From the NCBI GenBank assembly GCA_014825775.1, contig MVAQ01000113.1:1-64000 (forward strand): a stretch of 64,000 nt of DNA, given 5' to 3'. The stretch's first letter is position 1. Every line of letters starts with the position of its first letter. Shown one piece after another: positions 34,871 to 47,403 of the stretch. The notes beneath the pieces are model-generated. The model worked only from the letters and a program-made list of their open reading frames with translations, was not told the origin of the DNA and made no database searches. The stretch comes from Krasilnikovozyma curviuscula. Taxonomy: Eukaryota; Basidiomycota; Tremellomycetes; Cystofilobasidiales; Mrakiaceae. The position numbers and the translations under genes were made by a program.

Positions 34871-37028
34871 CTATTCTTCATCGTCATCCAATCTCTTTTC
34901 TTCTCCCTCCTGTCCGCCCTCCTTAAGCTTCAGATGCACGAGCAACACTCCGTTTCTCGCACCTTCTCCATCTTTGTTACCCTTCAGACTGACCCACCGA
35001 CCCAGTCGCATGTCCTTTCCAAGAGCAGCAGCAAGGATGAATTCTTTGCCGTCCTCGTCTTCATGCTTGGCATGGCCGTTTTCCACCGGCGCTTCTGCCT
35101 CATGTTGTCGCCATCTGCTGAAGTCGACCATGGACCTCTCTGCACTAGAAATCTTGATCGAATTGACGAAGCCTTTGGCTGGAACTTCTCTCACTAGTGA
35201 GAACTTCTTGAGACCCTTATCCAGCGCCCAGATGCGTATCTTCCCATCCCAAGATCCAGAAGCGAAAGTATCTCCGTACGGCACACAGGCGAGCGATGTA
35301 ATCCAACGTGGCACTTTGAGAGGGCCTTCAGTGTCCGAATTCGTGATTGAGACGCCGTGAGCGAGAGGCATGGTGAATATCGGCTTTTTCTTCAGGATCG
35401 AGAAGAGTGATATTGTTCTAAGATGACAAAAAAGCACAACAAATCAACATCAAGAAACTTCCACCAGGCTATACTCCAAAAATAAAATAAAAAAATGACC
35501 TACCCAGAGTCTCCACCGACAACAAAATGACTCTCATCAATCATTGCGACAGCGTCCAAGCTTCCTTCTCGAAAACCTTGCGCAGTAGCTTTGCTGTCGC
35601 CCTCCTTTTCCTCATCGACGTCATCAACATCATCCCATATCTTACTCGCTCCTCCACCTCTGAACACCAGCTGCCCCTCTTCTTCAATCTTCCAGAACCT
35701 AGCCGTTCGATCTCGGCCTCCCACACTAACTGCCGATGATCCTCGGAGCGTTGAGAGTGACGGCGCAGAATCCAGATGACCAAACAGCGTTTCCTGAAGC
35801 GTCAATGTTGAAAGGGAGAATAGGGCAACAGTACGGTCCAAAGATGTCGTAAGGAGAGTGTATGATGGGTTCGGTGGATGCCTGAACGTCACCGACTGAG
35901 GAGAATTGAAGTCAAAATCAATGTCAATGTCACGCTATAAGAGAAGGAGGCAATAAAAAAAAACTGACAGTAATTCCACTTCGATGACCTCTCACACCCT
36001 TCTTCCAGCCGGTGCCTTCGCTGCCAACATCCCAAACACCAACTAGGCTATCTTTCCCACCAGCAGACGCCAGTATCTTCCCATCTTCAGATAGTGCAAG
36101 GTCTAGAACCTCTCCAGTGTGCCCTTTCGGCTCTTCCCTGTTCACCCAGCCTCCCTGCTCGCTCTTCTTGGCCTTCTTGATGGCTTTTTTCTCGGCTTTC
36201 GAGAGCGTCGATGGTCTGACGGAGGGGTAATGAGTTGTTAATTTACCTGTTGTTGAAGAGTGAGTATAGATCGCTCCTGACTTTGTAGAGGTGTAGATGT
36301 AAGGTGTGTTTGGTGAGTAGATCGCAGATGTTGGTGCATGGGTTGGAATGGGTAAAAAGTAGGTCGGGAAGATTGGCGCAAGCTGTCGGACGTCGTGTTA
36401 GAACCGAGCAGAAAAGAAATACAATCTAGAGATAGCTCACCAGTTGTGATATGAAGATATGAATTTTGGGTGAATGTGCAGCCTGTTAGAACGACGAAGC
36501 AAACACAATGTCAACAACCGAACTTCGAGAGTAGAGCACATGCGTAGACAACAATTGACCAACTTACCATATCCTGCTGCAGCCTGGCATTCATGGTCTC
36601 TCTATCAATCTCCAAAGCATCGAATGTGTCGTCGTCTTGCGCCACGAAAAGAAATCCAATACGTTAGAAAACTTTTCCAAAGGAACAGCAAGCAATTCAA
36701 TACACATACCTTCAGCAGCTCCAGCAAGCTTTCCCAAGTACCCTTTAGCCAGCCTCAGTCGCTTCTCAGCAGCGCTCTCGAGCTTGTCCCTCTTCCTTTC
36801 CTCGTCAGAATCTTCACCACCTCGAGTATCCCTTCGAAAGTCCATGTCATCCACTGCTTCCTTCTCACCATCATCATCTGAGGACAGATCTTCTTCTCTT
36901 CGAGCCTTCTTGGGTGGTTTTGGCTTCGAACTTGAAGGACCTGGACGTTTCCGGGTCGACGAGTTTGAAGGTCTTGAAGAGGACGAGCCTTTCGAGGCTT
37001 TGGGCTTCTGGAAAAACGAATCAGGCAT
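34871..37028 (-). CDS. RRP9: U3 snoRNP protein Rrp9 (U3-55K)
   Basis: WD40 protein that binds the box B/C motif of U3 snoRNA in the small-subunit processome; nucleolus. Six exons (36710-37028, 36568-36635, 36441-36482, 35969-36382, 35504-35895, 34871-35417) give 593 aa (yeast 573). The N-terminus is basic and Ser/Pro/Lys-rich with acidic blocks, then RLRLAKGYLGKLAG, EIDRETMNARLQQD and FPTYFLPIP lead into the propeller. Blades include GHTGEVLDLALSEDGKILAS, GKDSLVGVWDV, GHRSGITSVTFRHP, TSLDRTVALFSL, FGHLDSAPSLSTL, GGRDRTARFWKI, VVGGDSGTISLFSI and SGSWDGKIRIWALD, ending with an acidic tail. The WD40 plus the specific N-terminal pattern distinguishes it from Utp WD proteins. Confidence 0.88.
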
Positions 37029-37467
37029 GCTGAGAGCGTCTTTTGTGATTCTTTGTTGGGCCTGGGTAGGAGTATGTGGGTATCAAGGCCGGTGCTGGTG
37101 AAATTGAAACCCAACTGAAATTTTGGAACACGTCTTGAAAATTTCCTCTCATTCCGGTCCTTTTTTCTTCACTCGTCAAGTCTCATCCATGCGCTTTGAA
37201 GATCAAAGTGAGCTTCTTTCAACCTGCGAATGGCTTGAAAAAGAAATTCATTTCCAGAAACAGAGTGTAGAAAAGGCGGCGCACTGGGAGCCGATCGTAG
37301 ACGTAAACAACAAAATAAAGGGGAGGAGAAAAGCGAAGGAGGTATCACGAACAGTTCATTGGTGGAACATTACAATTAGCTATAACGAATTTAAAACAAT
37401 GTAGTTTTTATTGAAGGCGGAAGTGTAAAGAAGAAGAAGAAGAATATAGGAACAGAGGGGAGTACAT
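37029..37467. other. intergenic, RRP9 promoter and MET30 3' region
   Basis: About 440 nt. No gene supported. Confidence 0.5.
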
Positions 37468-40288
37468 TTAGCTTTTTGGAGGAGGCGCAAAACTCCAGAC
37501 TAGATGGAACAAGTAAAAGAGTCAGTCTAGAAGCATACTAAGAAATAACATTTCAAAGAGAACTGCTCACTTCGAACTTCACCATCATCACTACCACTCA
37601 AAATTTGGGTATCGGTTAAGTTGACGCAAGTGACCGCACCTCGATGACCGACGAGAGTCTGCGTGCACTTCCCATCCTCTCTCGACCAGACCTTGATTGT
37701 TCGATCATGCGAGCAAGAGACCATTCTGAGGGGGTCACCATCCACTCCCCAAACGCCCTCGATGTGGCCAAAGAACGTCTTCTTGGCGACACCTGTGTCC
37801 ACATCCCAGAGCTTGACCGTGTTATCCAATGAAGCAGAAATGAGAATGACTTCCTTTCCGCCTTCGATGTGGTGCTTCTCCTTTGTCACTGCGGCTGAGG
37901 ATGTGCACGGGATGTCGCCTTCCTTAGGAACATTGTTTTCGTGGACATAAGCGTGCGGTTCAGTGATTGTTGTGGTATGGTAGGCAGTTGGATTGAATCC
38001 TTGAGGAGGCTGAAAGTGGGGTGAGTCGGCACCTGGGTGACCTGGAACAGTAGAAGGCGATCCGAAGGGGTTGGCAGAGACGGATACTGGGAGCAATGTG
38101 AGCGGAAAACCAGATGCGCCGACTCGATGGCCTGAGGAGTTGGCTCTGGTAAATGATGGTGCTGATACTTGTTGCTGTGGTGGAGGAGAGTTTCGTGAGG
38201 CATCTTCTACCTCTTCTTCACGCTCTGGGTCAACGATGAGCAGCTTTAGGCTCTGCACCTGGCCCACATGTCCATCGAAGACTCGGACACATTCACGGGT
38301 TGTGAGATCCCACAACCTAATAGTGGTATCATCACTGCCGGAGAAAAGCATTTTTCCAACCCTGTCCGAATCGGAGTGTGGTGGCGGAGCCGGAGCAGAG
38401 ATGGACCAGTCTGGTTCGACTGGGTTCGAGGTTCCATCCCAAAGAACGACAGAGTTGACCCATTCTGTGTGTCCTCGAAGGGTGAAGCATTCGGCGGTGT
38501 GGAAGTTCCAAATCTTGATGGTCGAATCAGCACTACCAGAGGCTAAGATATTCTTGTCATACTGGAGACAGACGATCCCATCAGTGTGACCGGGAAGAGT
38601 TTGCATCTAGAGAAAGAAAGCATCAGAAGTTAGACTTTGCGTTCGATGTGGTTGAGGTCACAAGAAAATGAACTTGCACAAACACCAGTCCTCCAATTCC
38701 AAACCTTCAAAGTCCTATCCGTACTTCCAGTGACCAGCTTAGTAGAATCAAACTGTAGAGCTCTGATTGCTCTTGTATGGCCCCTCAATACTCTGATCAC
38801 CTCGCCTGTCTGAAGGTTCCAGACACGCGCCGTTCGATCTAATGAGCCAGTAATGAGGATTGTGGGTGAAGAACTAGACGAAGGTGCGAGCATCTGAAGG
38901 CACATGACTCCTTCGTTGTGACCCTAATATATTCAGATAAACACCTCGAATTAATAACTGGACTCAAAAACCACAGTAAGTGGAAGCTGGTAGAGAACAG
39001 ACGAACCTTCAACGTCCTTCCAACAAATCGCCCTTTCCTCCAGTTTCGCTCAATGACGAGTCTTTCACAGTAAACATCTTTCCATGGACGAGTAGAAGGC
39101 TTGGGAGCACTCCTCTCAATAGTTTTACCCTTCGAAGCCCGCTTAGCACTCCTTGCCAATTCTTCGTCCTCCGATTCGACGTCCGAACCCGCAAAACGTC
39201 GCTTTAGAGCGGAGCTGGAGCAAGATGAAACTTCTCCTATCGAAGGTGTGAAGGTTGCTGGCGATGGCGCAGAGGATGAGGCTGTGTGTTGGGGTGGATG
39301 GTAAGGTGGCGCTGTTGCATCTTGGTGGTGGTGGTGATCATGGATTTCCATAATTTGATCAGCATCTTCAGTCCCATGGATCTCACGTCGAAGTCTTTCT
39401 CGTTCAAGTCTAGGTAGACCCCATCCACCTGCAGTTGGAGAAAATGAGAATTTCGTCATTGGTCAGTGAAATGAAGCACAAATGTGTAAAGGTTGACGAG
39501 ACTAGTAGACATGGTACGCACACTTCAAGCATCGTCTCTCAATATGCTGTTCACACATCGTTCTCCACAAGATGTCGTCGTCTGCGAGTTCCTTCCAAGA
39601 CTTACAAACTTGAACCGCTTGACCCAGTGACAAAGGGTCAAGGTAGCTGAGAACTTTCAGGGAAACTTCTTTGGGGAAGAGTGAAAACGGGTCGATTCGA
39701 ATGAGTTCAGTGAGCTGGGATGAGAGCAGAGAAAGCTGAAGTTCAAACGAAGGTCGTATGTCAGTTCGTGAGTTACCTAAAATTGTTACAAATTCCAAGA
39801 CTTACTTGACTGAAACAGCACATCGTTAAAAGACCTCTTAAAATGAGTTCTCTTCTCGGGTGAGATGAATTTGAGAACGTAGAGAAGAGAGCTGTGATTG
39901 CTGCTCGTTCCTGGATAGGTAAAGAGTCCAAAGACTGCAGGGAAATCGAGGGGCGGTCCAGGCGTCTCGAGTCAGCTTCTCATCGCTCTCTTACAAACTT
40001 CTTCATGAGACTCACTTCCTGAACTCTTAAACTAGTACCAGAGTCAGCCATCTTTGTATGCCTGACGCATAGTCGTTTGCCCTCCCTGAAGAGACCAAAC
40101 GTGGACCCGAGTTCGTTAAGCTGAAGGTTTTGAGGAGGGTCCAAGCAAGTGTCGTCACCACCGCAATCCAAACCAGACAGTTCACGTGGGCTGCCCCCTC
40201 TGGAGGATGATGCTGAGGGTGTTTGTTGGGCTAAGTCTGGAGGAGGTGGGGAGCGCTTGAAGTCGGTGGAAGCTGAAAAAGAAGCCAT
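37468..40288 (-). CDS. MET30: F-box/WD40 ubiquitin-ligase subunit Met30 (SconB)
   Basis: Substrate receptor of an SCF ubiquitin ligase that restrains the sulfur-assimilation activator Met4 and acts in the cell cycle. Seven exons (39995-40288, 39806-39934, 39522-39735, 39007-39428, 38678-38923, 37571-38606, 37468-37499) give 790 aa. The region before the F-box has the Met30-specific pattern SLDSLPIQERAAITALFSTF and SSHPRRELILRGLLTMCC. The F-box reads FPKEVSLKVLSYLDPLSLGQ...CKSWKELADDDILW. The Met30 mark CLKCGWGLPRLERERLR follows, then a His/Ser-rich linker and the propeller with repeats starting GHNEG, GHTRA, GHTDG, GHTEW, GHVGQ, GHIEG, GHRGA. A 100-residue Pro/Ser insert lies between blades 5 and 6. 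The intron 38607-38677 has a GC donor (TGT|GCAAGT). The last exon adds the final WD strand (RIWSFAPPPKS). Confidence 0.9.
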
Positions 40289-41300
40289 CGAGTGAAGAAG
40301 CTAGAATGGATGGAGAGATATCTGAGATCAACTTCTGTTTTGCACCTGAGAAAACGTAAGAAGGTGAGGAACATGTTGGTCAGCAAAATGGCGAAATCAT
40401 GTCGACAGCTAGGAACAGCCAGCGTCGTGTGACCACCCTCCCGTACATGGACACCCACTAGTACATCCCAGCCTGTTAGAACGGCACAGGCTATACTCTC
40501 ATCACCCGAAGTATCACTGCCCGTGGAATCCTCACAACTTCGAGCAATTGACACCTAGGCGACGACCGCAACTTTTCCCGAAAGAGCCCAAACTCACTTG
40601 AATTATGTATTCAGCTGGTTTTCCTGTCTGCTTGAGGTGTTCCTGAGATTCGAATGTACAAACAGGAACAGATAGAAACACAAAAAGAGGAGGGGTAAGT
40701 GGGTGCTAAATGTTCGCAGGGTGTCCCAAGGCCTGGTCGAATGTCGTGAGAGGGCTGTGGCGAGAATTTGGAATCGGCGCCATCAATGGCGTGCCTTTGG
40801 CCCGGCATTGCAAAGAGAATTCTTCTCCTTCTTTTCTTCTTCTTATCTTCACCCCTACAACGCTGCATGGAACTCACGTATCTCTAACTAAGCATTTCTG
40901 TGTTGAGAATCTCGTGCTGTGCGAATACATCCACGTCGCGCAAACGATACGATGACCCCTCCGTTTGTTTACAAATTTTTTGCCCGTCCGGATGCACGAC
41001 GCCGCTCGAAGGCGTTTCTTCTATCGTCACGTCTTGAAGGACGTGATTCGATCCCGAACCCTTGCGTTTTCCGTAAACATTTGAAAAAGTGCTAGAGATA
41101 AGGTGCACCTCTGTTGTGATTCTTAGGTGTCGATTTCGAATGCTTCCACGAAATTGATTGATGCAAGACACGTCGTAAAAAGATGGTATGTATCTGTGGT
41201 GTAACTCTAAGGGCGCATTGCGTATTTACACGGGGGAATTTACTAGGGGTAGTGATGTCTCAAATGGTAAATGTTGCGTGTTGCCAGACTTGTATGTTGA
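40289..41300. other. intergenic, about 1 kb upstream of MET30
   Basis: The longest gene-free stretch, between the 3' end of the MFS transporter gene and MET30. Part is likely MET30 promoter and leader. Short open frames on both strands (such as 40231-40554 minus) show no family pattern. No RNA gene recognised. Confidence 0.5.
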
Positions 41301-43624
41301 CTACTCTGCGTATTTCGACCTGGCTCGCAGCCTATGGCCGTTCTTCATGATTAGCTTTAGCAAAAGAGAAACAGAGGTCTTGTCAATATCCTGATGATGA
41401 GTGAAGAATTTCGGCCAAAGACTCACATAGAGGCAAGGGATCATAAGCGCCGTTAGTCCAGCCAATAATGAACAGCCCGGGCCCAGACCGAGACCAACAA
41501 ACAGATCTTTCCCGAACAGTGGGAATACTGATGCGAACACGGATCTGAAAAAGTCGTTCGAGGCGTAGACGGACGCTGCGTGTCGAGGGTACGAGAGTGG
41601 GAGGTAGTTGAGTGCAGACTGGAAGACCAAGAAGACGCCAGGAAGATACAGCGCAGATGAAATGGTAGGAACGATCCAATGTACGCTCTCCCTCGATGTC
41701 CAGCCAAAGAGCAAAAGCGACACAGGCACGAGCAGCGATGTCATGAGCGCCAACTCGAGCTTGACTTCGGGTGCAAGCTTGTTGCCGATCAGATCAGCAC
41801 GATCTAAACGTGGACTCATGTGGTAGTAGTTGTACAGGCAATATCCTCCAAAGGTGATGAAGGCGGCGACGATGAGCCCCAGGAAGGGGAGCGTAGATAA
41901 GCCGAGGTTGAAGTGGTAAATGTCTGTGAAGACGAGTGGGAAGGACTCAAAGAAGAGATAGAAGAAGGCATAGACCTGTGTAAAAGATCATGACAGAATG
42001 CATCAATGTCGATGTATGAGGGGTTACGATCAGGGCAGAGGTACCCACTAAAGCAATGTAGAGGTTGATCACGAACACAGACGGTTCAGCCATCAGCTTG
42101 AATGGCACAACCAGCGCATCATAGATGACCTCTCCTTTGGTAAGCATCTCCTGATCGATCTCGCTCTTACTTCTCAGCTTGCGGTTGCCAGTCAGCTTCC
42201 TCAGTCGTCGGGCGCGTCGAAGGAGGATGGTATCTCCAAGAGTCTCAGGGAGGAGGATGGTGAGGACAACAAGTGCAAACCCAGAAGCCCAGAGGAGTTC
42301 CCACATTGGCCACCGCCATCCGTTGGCTTGCGCTGCGAAACCACCCTGAACATTGAAACAAAATCTCGTCAGCTTTGGAAGAGTGGTAAGACGAAGTTGA
42401 AAACTCACAAGAACTGGGCCTAGAACTGGACCGCAAACTGCTCCAATACACCACAATCCAATAACATAAGGGTGGTATCGGGCGTCGAAAATGTCAGAAA
42501 CACTGGCCCCCCCTGTCCTCCAAATCCCACATACAAAGAAGCGCGTCAGATCAAGTAGCCCACAGTGGGGGGAGGATGTGATTACTAACCAGTAGCGAGA
42601 GCTGGACTGCCGAAGAAGCCGGTCAAGAACCTCAGTACCATCAATCCTGCGACATTGTTGACAAGAGCGGTTGGCACTTGAAGGATCACGAATATAGCGA
42701 GTGAGGCAATATATCCAGGGTTACGACCGAGAATAGGAATTTCCTGCAGGGGTGCAAGGAAGAGTGGTCCTATACCATATCCAGCCACTGAGAGAATGGG
42801 CCGCAAAGCGAATACAGTCAGCTTATGTTCCTTCACAAAGGAATCCAACGATCGACGACTTAGAAACGAACCGAAAAGCGTCAACCCTAGTGTTGCGAGT
42901 ACTTGGCCGACATGGAATTCTTCCATAATGGATGGGATTCCTGATGTGTAGATGGCAGAACCCTGGGTGATGGAGGCGAAAGTGGTGGAGGTGATTAGGA
43001 TCCAGTAGTATGAGACATTTTTTTAGAGTAGAGAAAACAAAAAACTTACAACATACACACTGAAAGTGAGAAGCATTATTAATCCCAGGACGAAACATCT
43101 CTTTCCTCTGCTCCAGTTTCTGAGACGTACAAAAAAAAGGGGGGAATGTCAGAATCAGAATCCGATGGAGTAAACAATGGCGCGAAAGAAGCAATGGCAA
43201 CTCACCTTGGGTTTTCAGGATCCTCAGGACCATACCAATCCACCAAGTACTGATCAGGGACTTTGATCATTTCTCGGAGTTCATCCTTCTCGACGTCTTT
43301 GTCTTTAGTCAATGGATCGCCGACCGAGGAAGATGATGGTGCCTTGCGCTGCTGACCAGCTCCCACATCCTTTTCCAGTTTTCCTGTTGGGGGTGTGACA
43401 AGCGTCTCCTTGGAGCAGACACTCATCGAACGACTCTTCTGGCCATCTGAGGGCGACGCGATGGTCGATGCTGAAGAGGAGGTGGGGTCTGCTGGCGAGT
43501 GAGTCGAGAAGTACTGGGGAGGACAGATGAAGCCGGGTTTCTGGTCCTCAAAGGGCAGGAGTCTGCCATCTGAGAGATAATTGATGATGTTTCCCAATGT
43601 TGAGTCTCTAATGATGTCCAACAT
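41301..43624 (-). CDS. MFS drug:H+ antiporter, Flr1/DHA1-like
   Basis: Plasma-membrane exporter of the major facilitator superfamily. Seven exons (43206-43624, 43050-43119, 42590-42962, 42409-42512, 42049-42345, 41427-41975, 41301-41354) give 621 aa. A long cytosolic N-terminus ends in the DHA1 hallmark [18 protein letters not shown]. Twelve helices follow; the first loop reads [20 protein letters not shown], and the helix-5 region includes [17 protein letters not shown]. The central loop contains [19 protein letters not shown]. The C-terminus ends [11 protein letters not shown], as in Flr1-like transporters. The last intron (41355-41426, 72 nt, in frame) is inferred because its removal restores the usual short tail after helix 12. 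Substrate is unknown. Confidence 0.85.
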
Positions 43625-44203
43625 TGGTAATTATTGAGACGAAGAAAAGAAAAATTGGAGTATGGTAGGGGGAACTAGCAAAGTCGTGGCGTAAGGAGCT
43701 TATTCAACAACGATGCGTAGAGAAGCAAGACGAGTTCTGGACGACCGGTGCCAGCAAATATGGTGAGTGGGTTTACAAAAGAGAAGGTGGGTGTAACGGA
43801 TGGAGTACACAAATATTTAATAAGACCAAGGCATGGCATGCTTGTCAGCAACAACACCTCCACCGCTGTCTCGTTACCAATCCTGCCCTCTTTCGCCTTT
43901 CGCCCTCCCCTCGCCAAGCGAGACTCCAACTCAAAACAAAAAAAAGAGAGTGCACATATTGTTGCTGTTTCGTTAGATAGAGGCTACGGTATATCACTGC
44001 GACGAGAAGGTCGAGCCAACGTAACCTGTCAAAAACCCTACTGAGAGCGCCAAAATAAGTTTATTTCTGCGACAACGGTGGCGCGTGTGAAACCAACCCC
44101 TTGCTTGATAGCAACTGATAGCGAGTAGTAATAGGGTATCAACCAAAGCTACAGTATCTATTATACTATTAGTGTGAGAAAAAAAGTCACACACTGTAAG
44201 CAT
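43625..44203. other. intergenic, promoter of the MFS gene
   Basis: About 580 nt between two minus-strand genes; no gene or clear element seen. Confidence 0.5.
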
Positions 44204-45723
44204 CTAGTGACCAGAATTAGTAAACACCTCTGGCCAAATGTCTCTAAGCTCCTCGAGCGCCTCAACCAGCGGAGCTCCATCTTTCACCTTCACCTCGTGC
44301 TTCTCCTGCAACAATTCCGTCCCCCCTGGCTCCTGCAGAGCCTTGAATCCGCCAGGGCCTGCGTCAGTCGACAGCCCACCAGGCTCGCTGAACCAGACAC
44401 CCTTCCAACCGAGGGCGATGGAGCTCTTCACGTTCAATAGCGAGTCGTCCACAAAATAATTTTCTGTAGGAGTTCCGGAGACAGTCCGGATAGCCTGGGA
44501 GGAGTTGAGATGTGGGATGGTGAGGGGAATTGGAGTTAGAGGTGAAGTCACAAGAACATGTTCACAGTCAGCGACAATGGACCCACGCAGGTGAGTGTTT
44601 CAGAGATGGAAGGGACAAAACTTTCAACTCACATCCTCAAAGAAGGATTTCTCGGGTTTGCAAGCGAAATCGCCATCTGGTCTCGCATAGTCGCAGTAGC
44701 ACAGTCCCTCAATCAGATGATCGATTCCAAGCAGCTTCAGTACTCTCACTGCGTGCTAATGTATACAACAGGGGTAGTTGTAAGTCAGCACTGTTTCACT
44801 GATCTAGAAAGATTTCGTATTGGGCATTCACCGTCTTGTACGCGTTCGTGATACAAAATACCCGCACTTTCGATCGATCGAGGTCACCGAGAAGCTTCTG
44901 AAGGGCGGGGTTGACGGAGAGAATATCTTCCAGCGGTAGTGAGGCATCACAAGCCTCATCATACTGCAAAGCGTCGATGTCTGGATGATCAAAACGGGGT
45001 TCAATTTCAGTTTCACGATGTGGTGTGCGGTAGAGTCATTTGTGACAAACCGTGATGGCGAACCTGATGGTAATGGAATGAAAGTCCGTGAGTGTAAGAT
45101 CTTAGGGAGTTTGTTTTCAAAAAGTGCTTACAAGCCCTCGAATTGCGAGACCTAGCGAGAGCCACACTCAAAATCAGTACTGCTCTCCAAATGCTGGGTT
45201 GGTAGCAAACTCACCATAATCTTTATAGTATTTCTTGTGCAGATCACGAGCCTTCTCCACTGGGAGACCAAGGGACAGGAAGTACGCTGAGAAGTCATCA
45301 GACGAGTGGTTAGCCTAAGGAACATTTGCGCGGGTGAGCTCCGTTGGTGGAGACGAGAGCAAACAAAGTACAGCTTGACACGGTAAGACAGATGATACAA
45401 TCAACATCTCCAATGACATCGGTCACATTGTCCTCAGCTCTGTTGCCAATCGGTCGAGTCACACCATCAAGTCCACCGATCAAAGGTGAAAGGGGCAGAA
45501 ACCTACCGTGGATCTTCTCCACCATCAGGTCATGAATCTTGGAACTCTTTGGGTATAAGCAGTTGTCGATATCGAACCAGACAATGGCTCTACTGTCATC
45601 CTTTGGTGAAATGGACGATACACCTTCTCGCTGCTCCTTCAGATCTATACCGAGAGAAAGTGTCAAATATCTGTTTATTTTCAAGTAAAATGGAAAGAGC
45701 AACGAACCTAAGAAACCAGCCAT
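44204..45723 (-). CDS. SDT1: Sdt1-like pyrimidine 5'-nucleotidase (HAD superfamily)
   Basis: HAD phosphatase that removes phosphate from pyrimidine or related nucleotides. Eight exons (45708-45723, 45507-45644, 45215-45286, 45132-45151, 45051-45063, 44832-44980, 44633-44755, 44204-44494) give 273 aa (yeast Sdt1 280). HAD motif I is IVWFDIDNCLYP with both catalytic Asp residues; motif II VFCITNAYKT; motif III with the Lys in CKPEKSFFED; motif IV YFVDDSLLNV. The cap region contains YYKDYGLAIRGLVRHHDIDA, which needs exons of 20 and 13 nt. The start at 45723 (MAGFLDLKEQ) fits the family length, but the same frame stays open upstream to an ATG at 45897 and would add a 58-residue Arg-rich leader. 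The first long intron (210 nt) separates the two halves of the cap. Divergent from the ZNHIT2-like gene. Confidence 0.88.
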
Positions 45724-45998
45724 ATCTCCTTTAGATCGCAATGTGTTTCCTGTCGTTGAGTGAAAAAGAAACTGTTGTGGTTTCGTGCAAGACACGTTCG
45801 AGCGACGGTAACTCGACAGTCTTCTAACCCGATCCGTCTGATAATTCAACACATTGCTTTGCAAAGGCCTCAACTGTTGTTGAGTGCTCCTAAGCATAGG
45901 ACAGGTCAGTTCCTGCTCTTTTTTGGTTTCCTAGTTTCAATGCTGTCAGAGGCTTGGACCGCACTGACGTCTTAGTCTGTCTTGCAGGAGGAAATATA

Positions 45999-47403
45999 AT
46001 GAACCAACCCTCGATAGTTCCCAAGGCGAAAGCGATCAAGCTGCCGGTAAAGCTGGGTTACTTGCCTAAATCAGCAGCTGGATCGAGCAATAAAAAATGT
46101 GGAATGTAAGCAGCCCTTCTCTTCAGAATGCAGTATCTGTCACATTATTCGTTCAACCGTAAGACTGACGCAGACGACTAATTAGCTGCTTATTTTAACA
46201 CCATTTGAATTCATTTTATAGATGTAAACTGTCCAAATCGGCGCCATATATCTGTCCCACTTGCAGTTCGAACTACTGCTCACTCGACTGCTTCAAAAGC
46301 GAGCGACATTCTCGGTGCTCTGAGAATTTTTATCAGAAAGAGGTAGAAGAAGGCTTAAAACATAGCAAAGGGAATGCTGATGGTCAAGAGGGAGCAATGG
46401 CAGAGATTCTGAGGAAGTTTGCGGCTGACAACGGGGAGGACCTGGAAGATTTGTTTGACGATGAAGAAGTGGAAGAAGGGGATGAGATGGATATCTTAGA
46501 GCAGGCTTTAGATGGTATTGATCTTGGTAAGATTTTCGACTGCTCTGGTCAAGAGGTTGCTTCTCACTGTAACATTGCTCCTCCGCAGACTCGATACCTC
46601 CCGACAAGCTTCTAGAAATGCTGCCACCATCCCTCAGATCCCAGTTCATAGCAACACTTTTGGACCCGGAAGCACAAGAATCTCTTCTATCCTCCCAAAC
46701 GTTCTGCGAACAAGCCCAGCAACCTTGGTGGTTGGCCGCTGACGACAAAGGGAGTTCCTCAATTCTGCCGCTAGAGCTGTTGGTCCATCCGACCCTCGAC
46801 ACTCTCACACCCTCACCAAAAGTAGCACTTGGGCTTCTACCTAATATCCTTTGTTTGGTTGTAGCCTACAGTCACGTCAGCCTATCCCTCCAGATTTCAC
46901 CTCTTGCGGCTACTCAATCTCCCGCTGACAGGGACGAAGCACGGAATCTCCTGCTTTCTCTCTGTCCATTCATATCACCTTCATCAACGGAACGAGTAGA
47001 AACGATAGCGTCCATCAAAGACTACCTCCTCGCCTCCTTTCCACCATCTAGGTTCGTCCGACCGCTGCTCAAACAATCAATCGATATTTCAATCCCTCAC
47101 CCGACCCAGCTGGTTCTATCCGACATTTATCAGCTCTATGACGAAGATGTGAAAGATGACAAGAAACTGAAGAAGATGAAAGTGACGGGCAAGAAGGTCC
47201 TCTTTTACCTTGCTTGCTGCAACGTGCTGAAGATCGGTCGGAAAGGATGGGAAACGATAGAGAACGTGTTGTATGGGAACGAAACTGAGATAGAGGAGGT
47301 AACGGAAGTTGAAGAAGGAGAGAAGGTGGGAGTGGCGGAGGAGAGAGAATATCGTGCTTTGAGTAACCTGAGCTCGTCGGCCAGGATAACAGAGATATCA
47401 TGA
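45999..47403 (+). CDS. ZNHIT2-like HIT zinc-finger protein
   Basis: HIT-finger proteins are assembly adaptors for RNP and kinase complexes; ZNHIT2 links the R2TP chaperone to U5 snRNP. Three exons (45999-46105, 46222-46526, 46589-47403) give 408 aa. The zinc finger straddles the first intron: CGICKLSKSAPYICPTC then SSNYCSLDCFKSERHSRC, followed by the ZNHIT2-type helix FYQKEVEEGL. A helical region with acidic stretches (DNGEDLEDLFDDEE) follows, then an alpha-helical C-terminal domain. Other HIT-finger proteins are less likely because of the FYxxxV sequence and the length. The start was chosen as the first ATG giving the uninterrupted finger; 275 nt separate it from the Sdt1-like start at 45723. 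Confidence 0.75.

Noticed and set aside
40231..40554. Minus-strand frame upstream of MET30 as an alternative N-terminus
   Set aside because: It is in a different frame from the MET30 start and contains no conserved sequence; the chosen ATG leads directly into the family pattern.
41391..41426. 36-nt intron at the end of the MFS gene
   Set aside because: Too short for this spliceosome; a 72-nt version with better acceptor and branch region also keeps frame and restores the usual tail.
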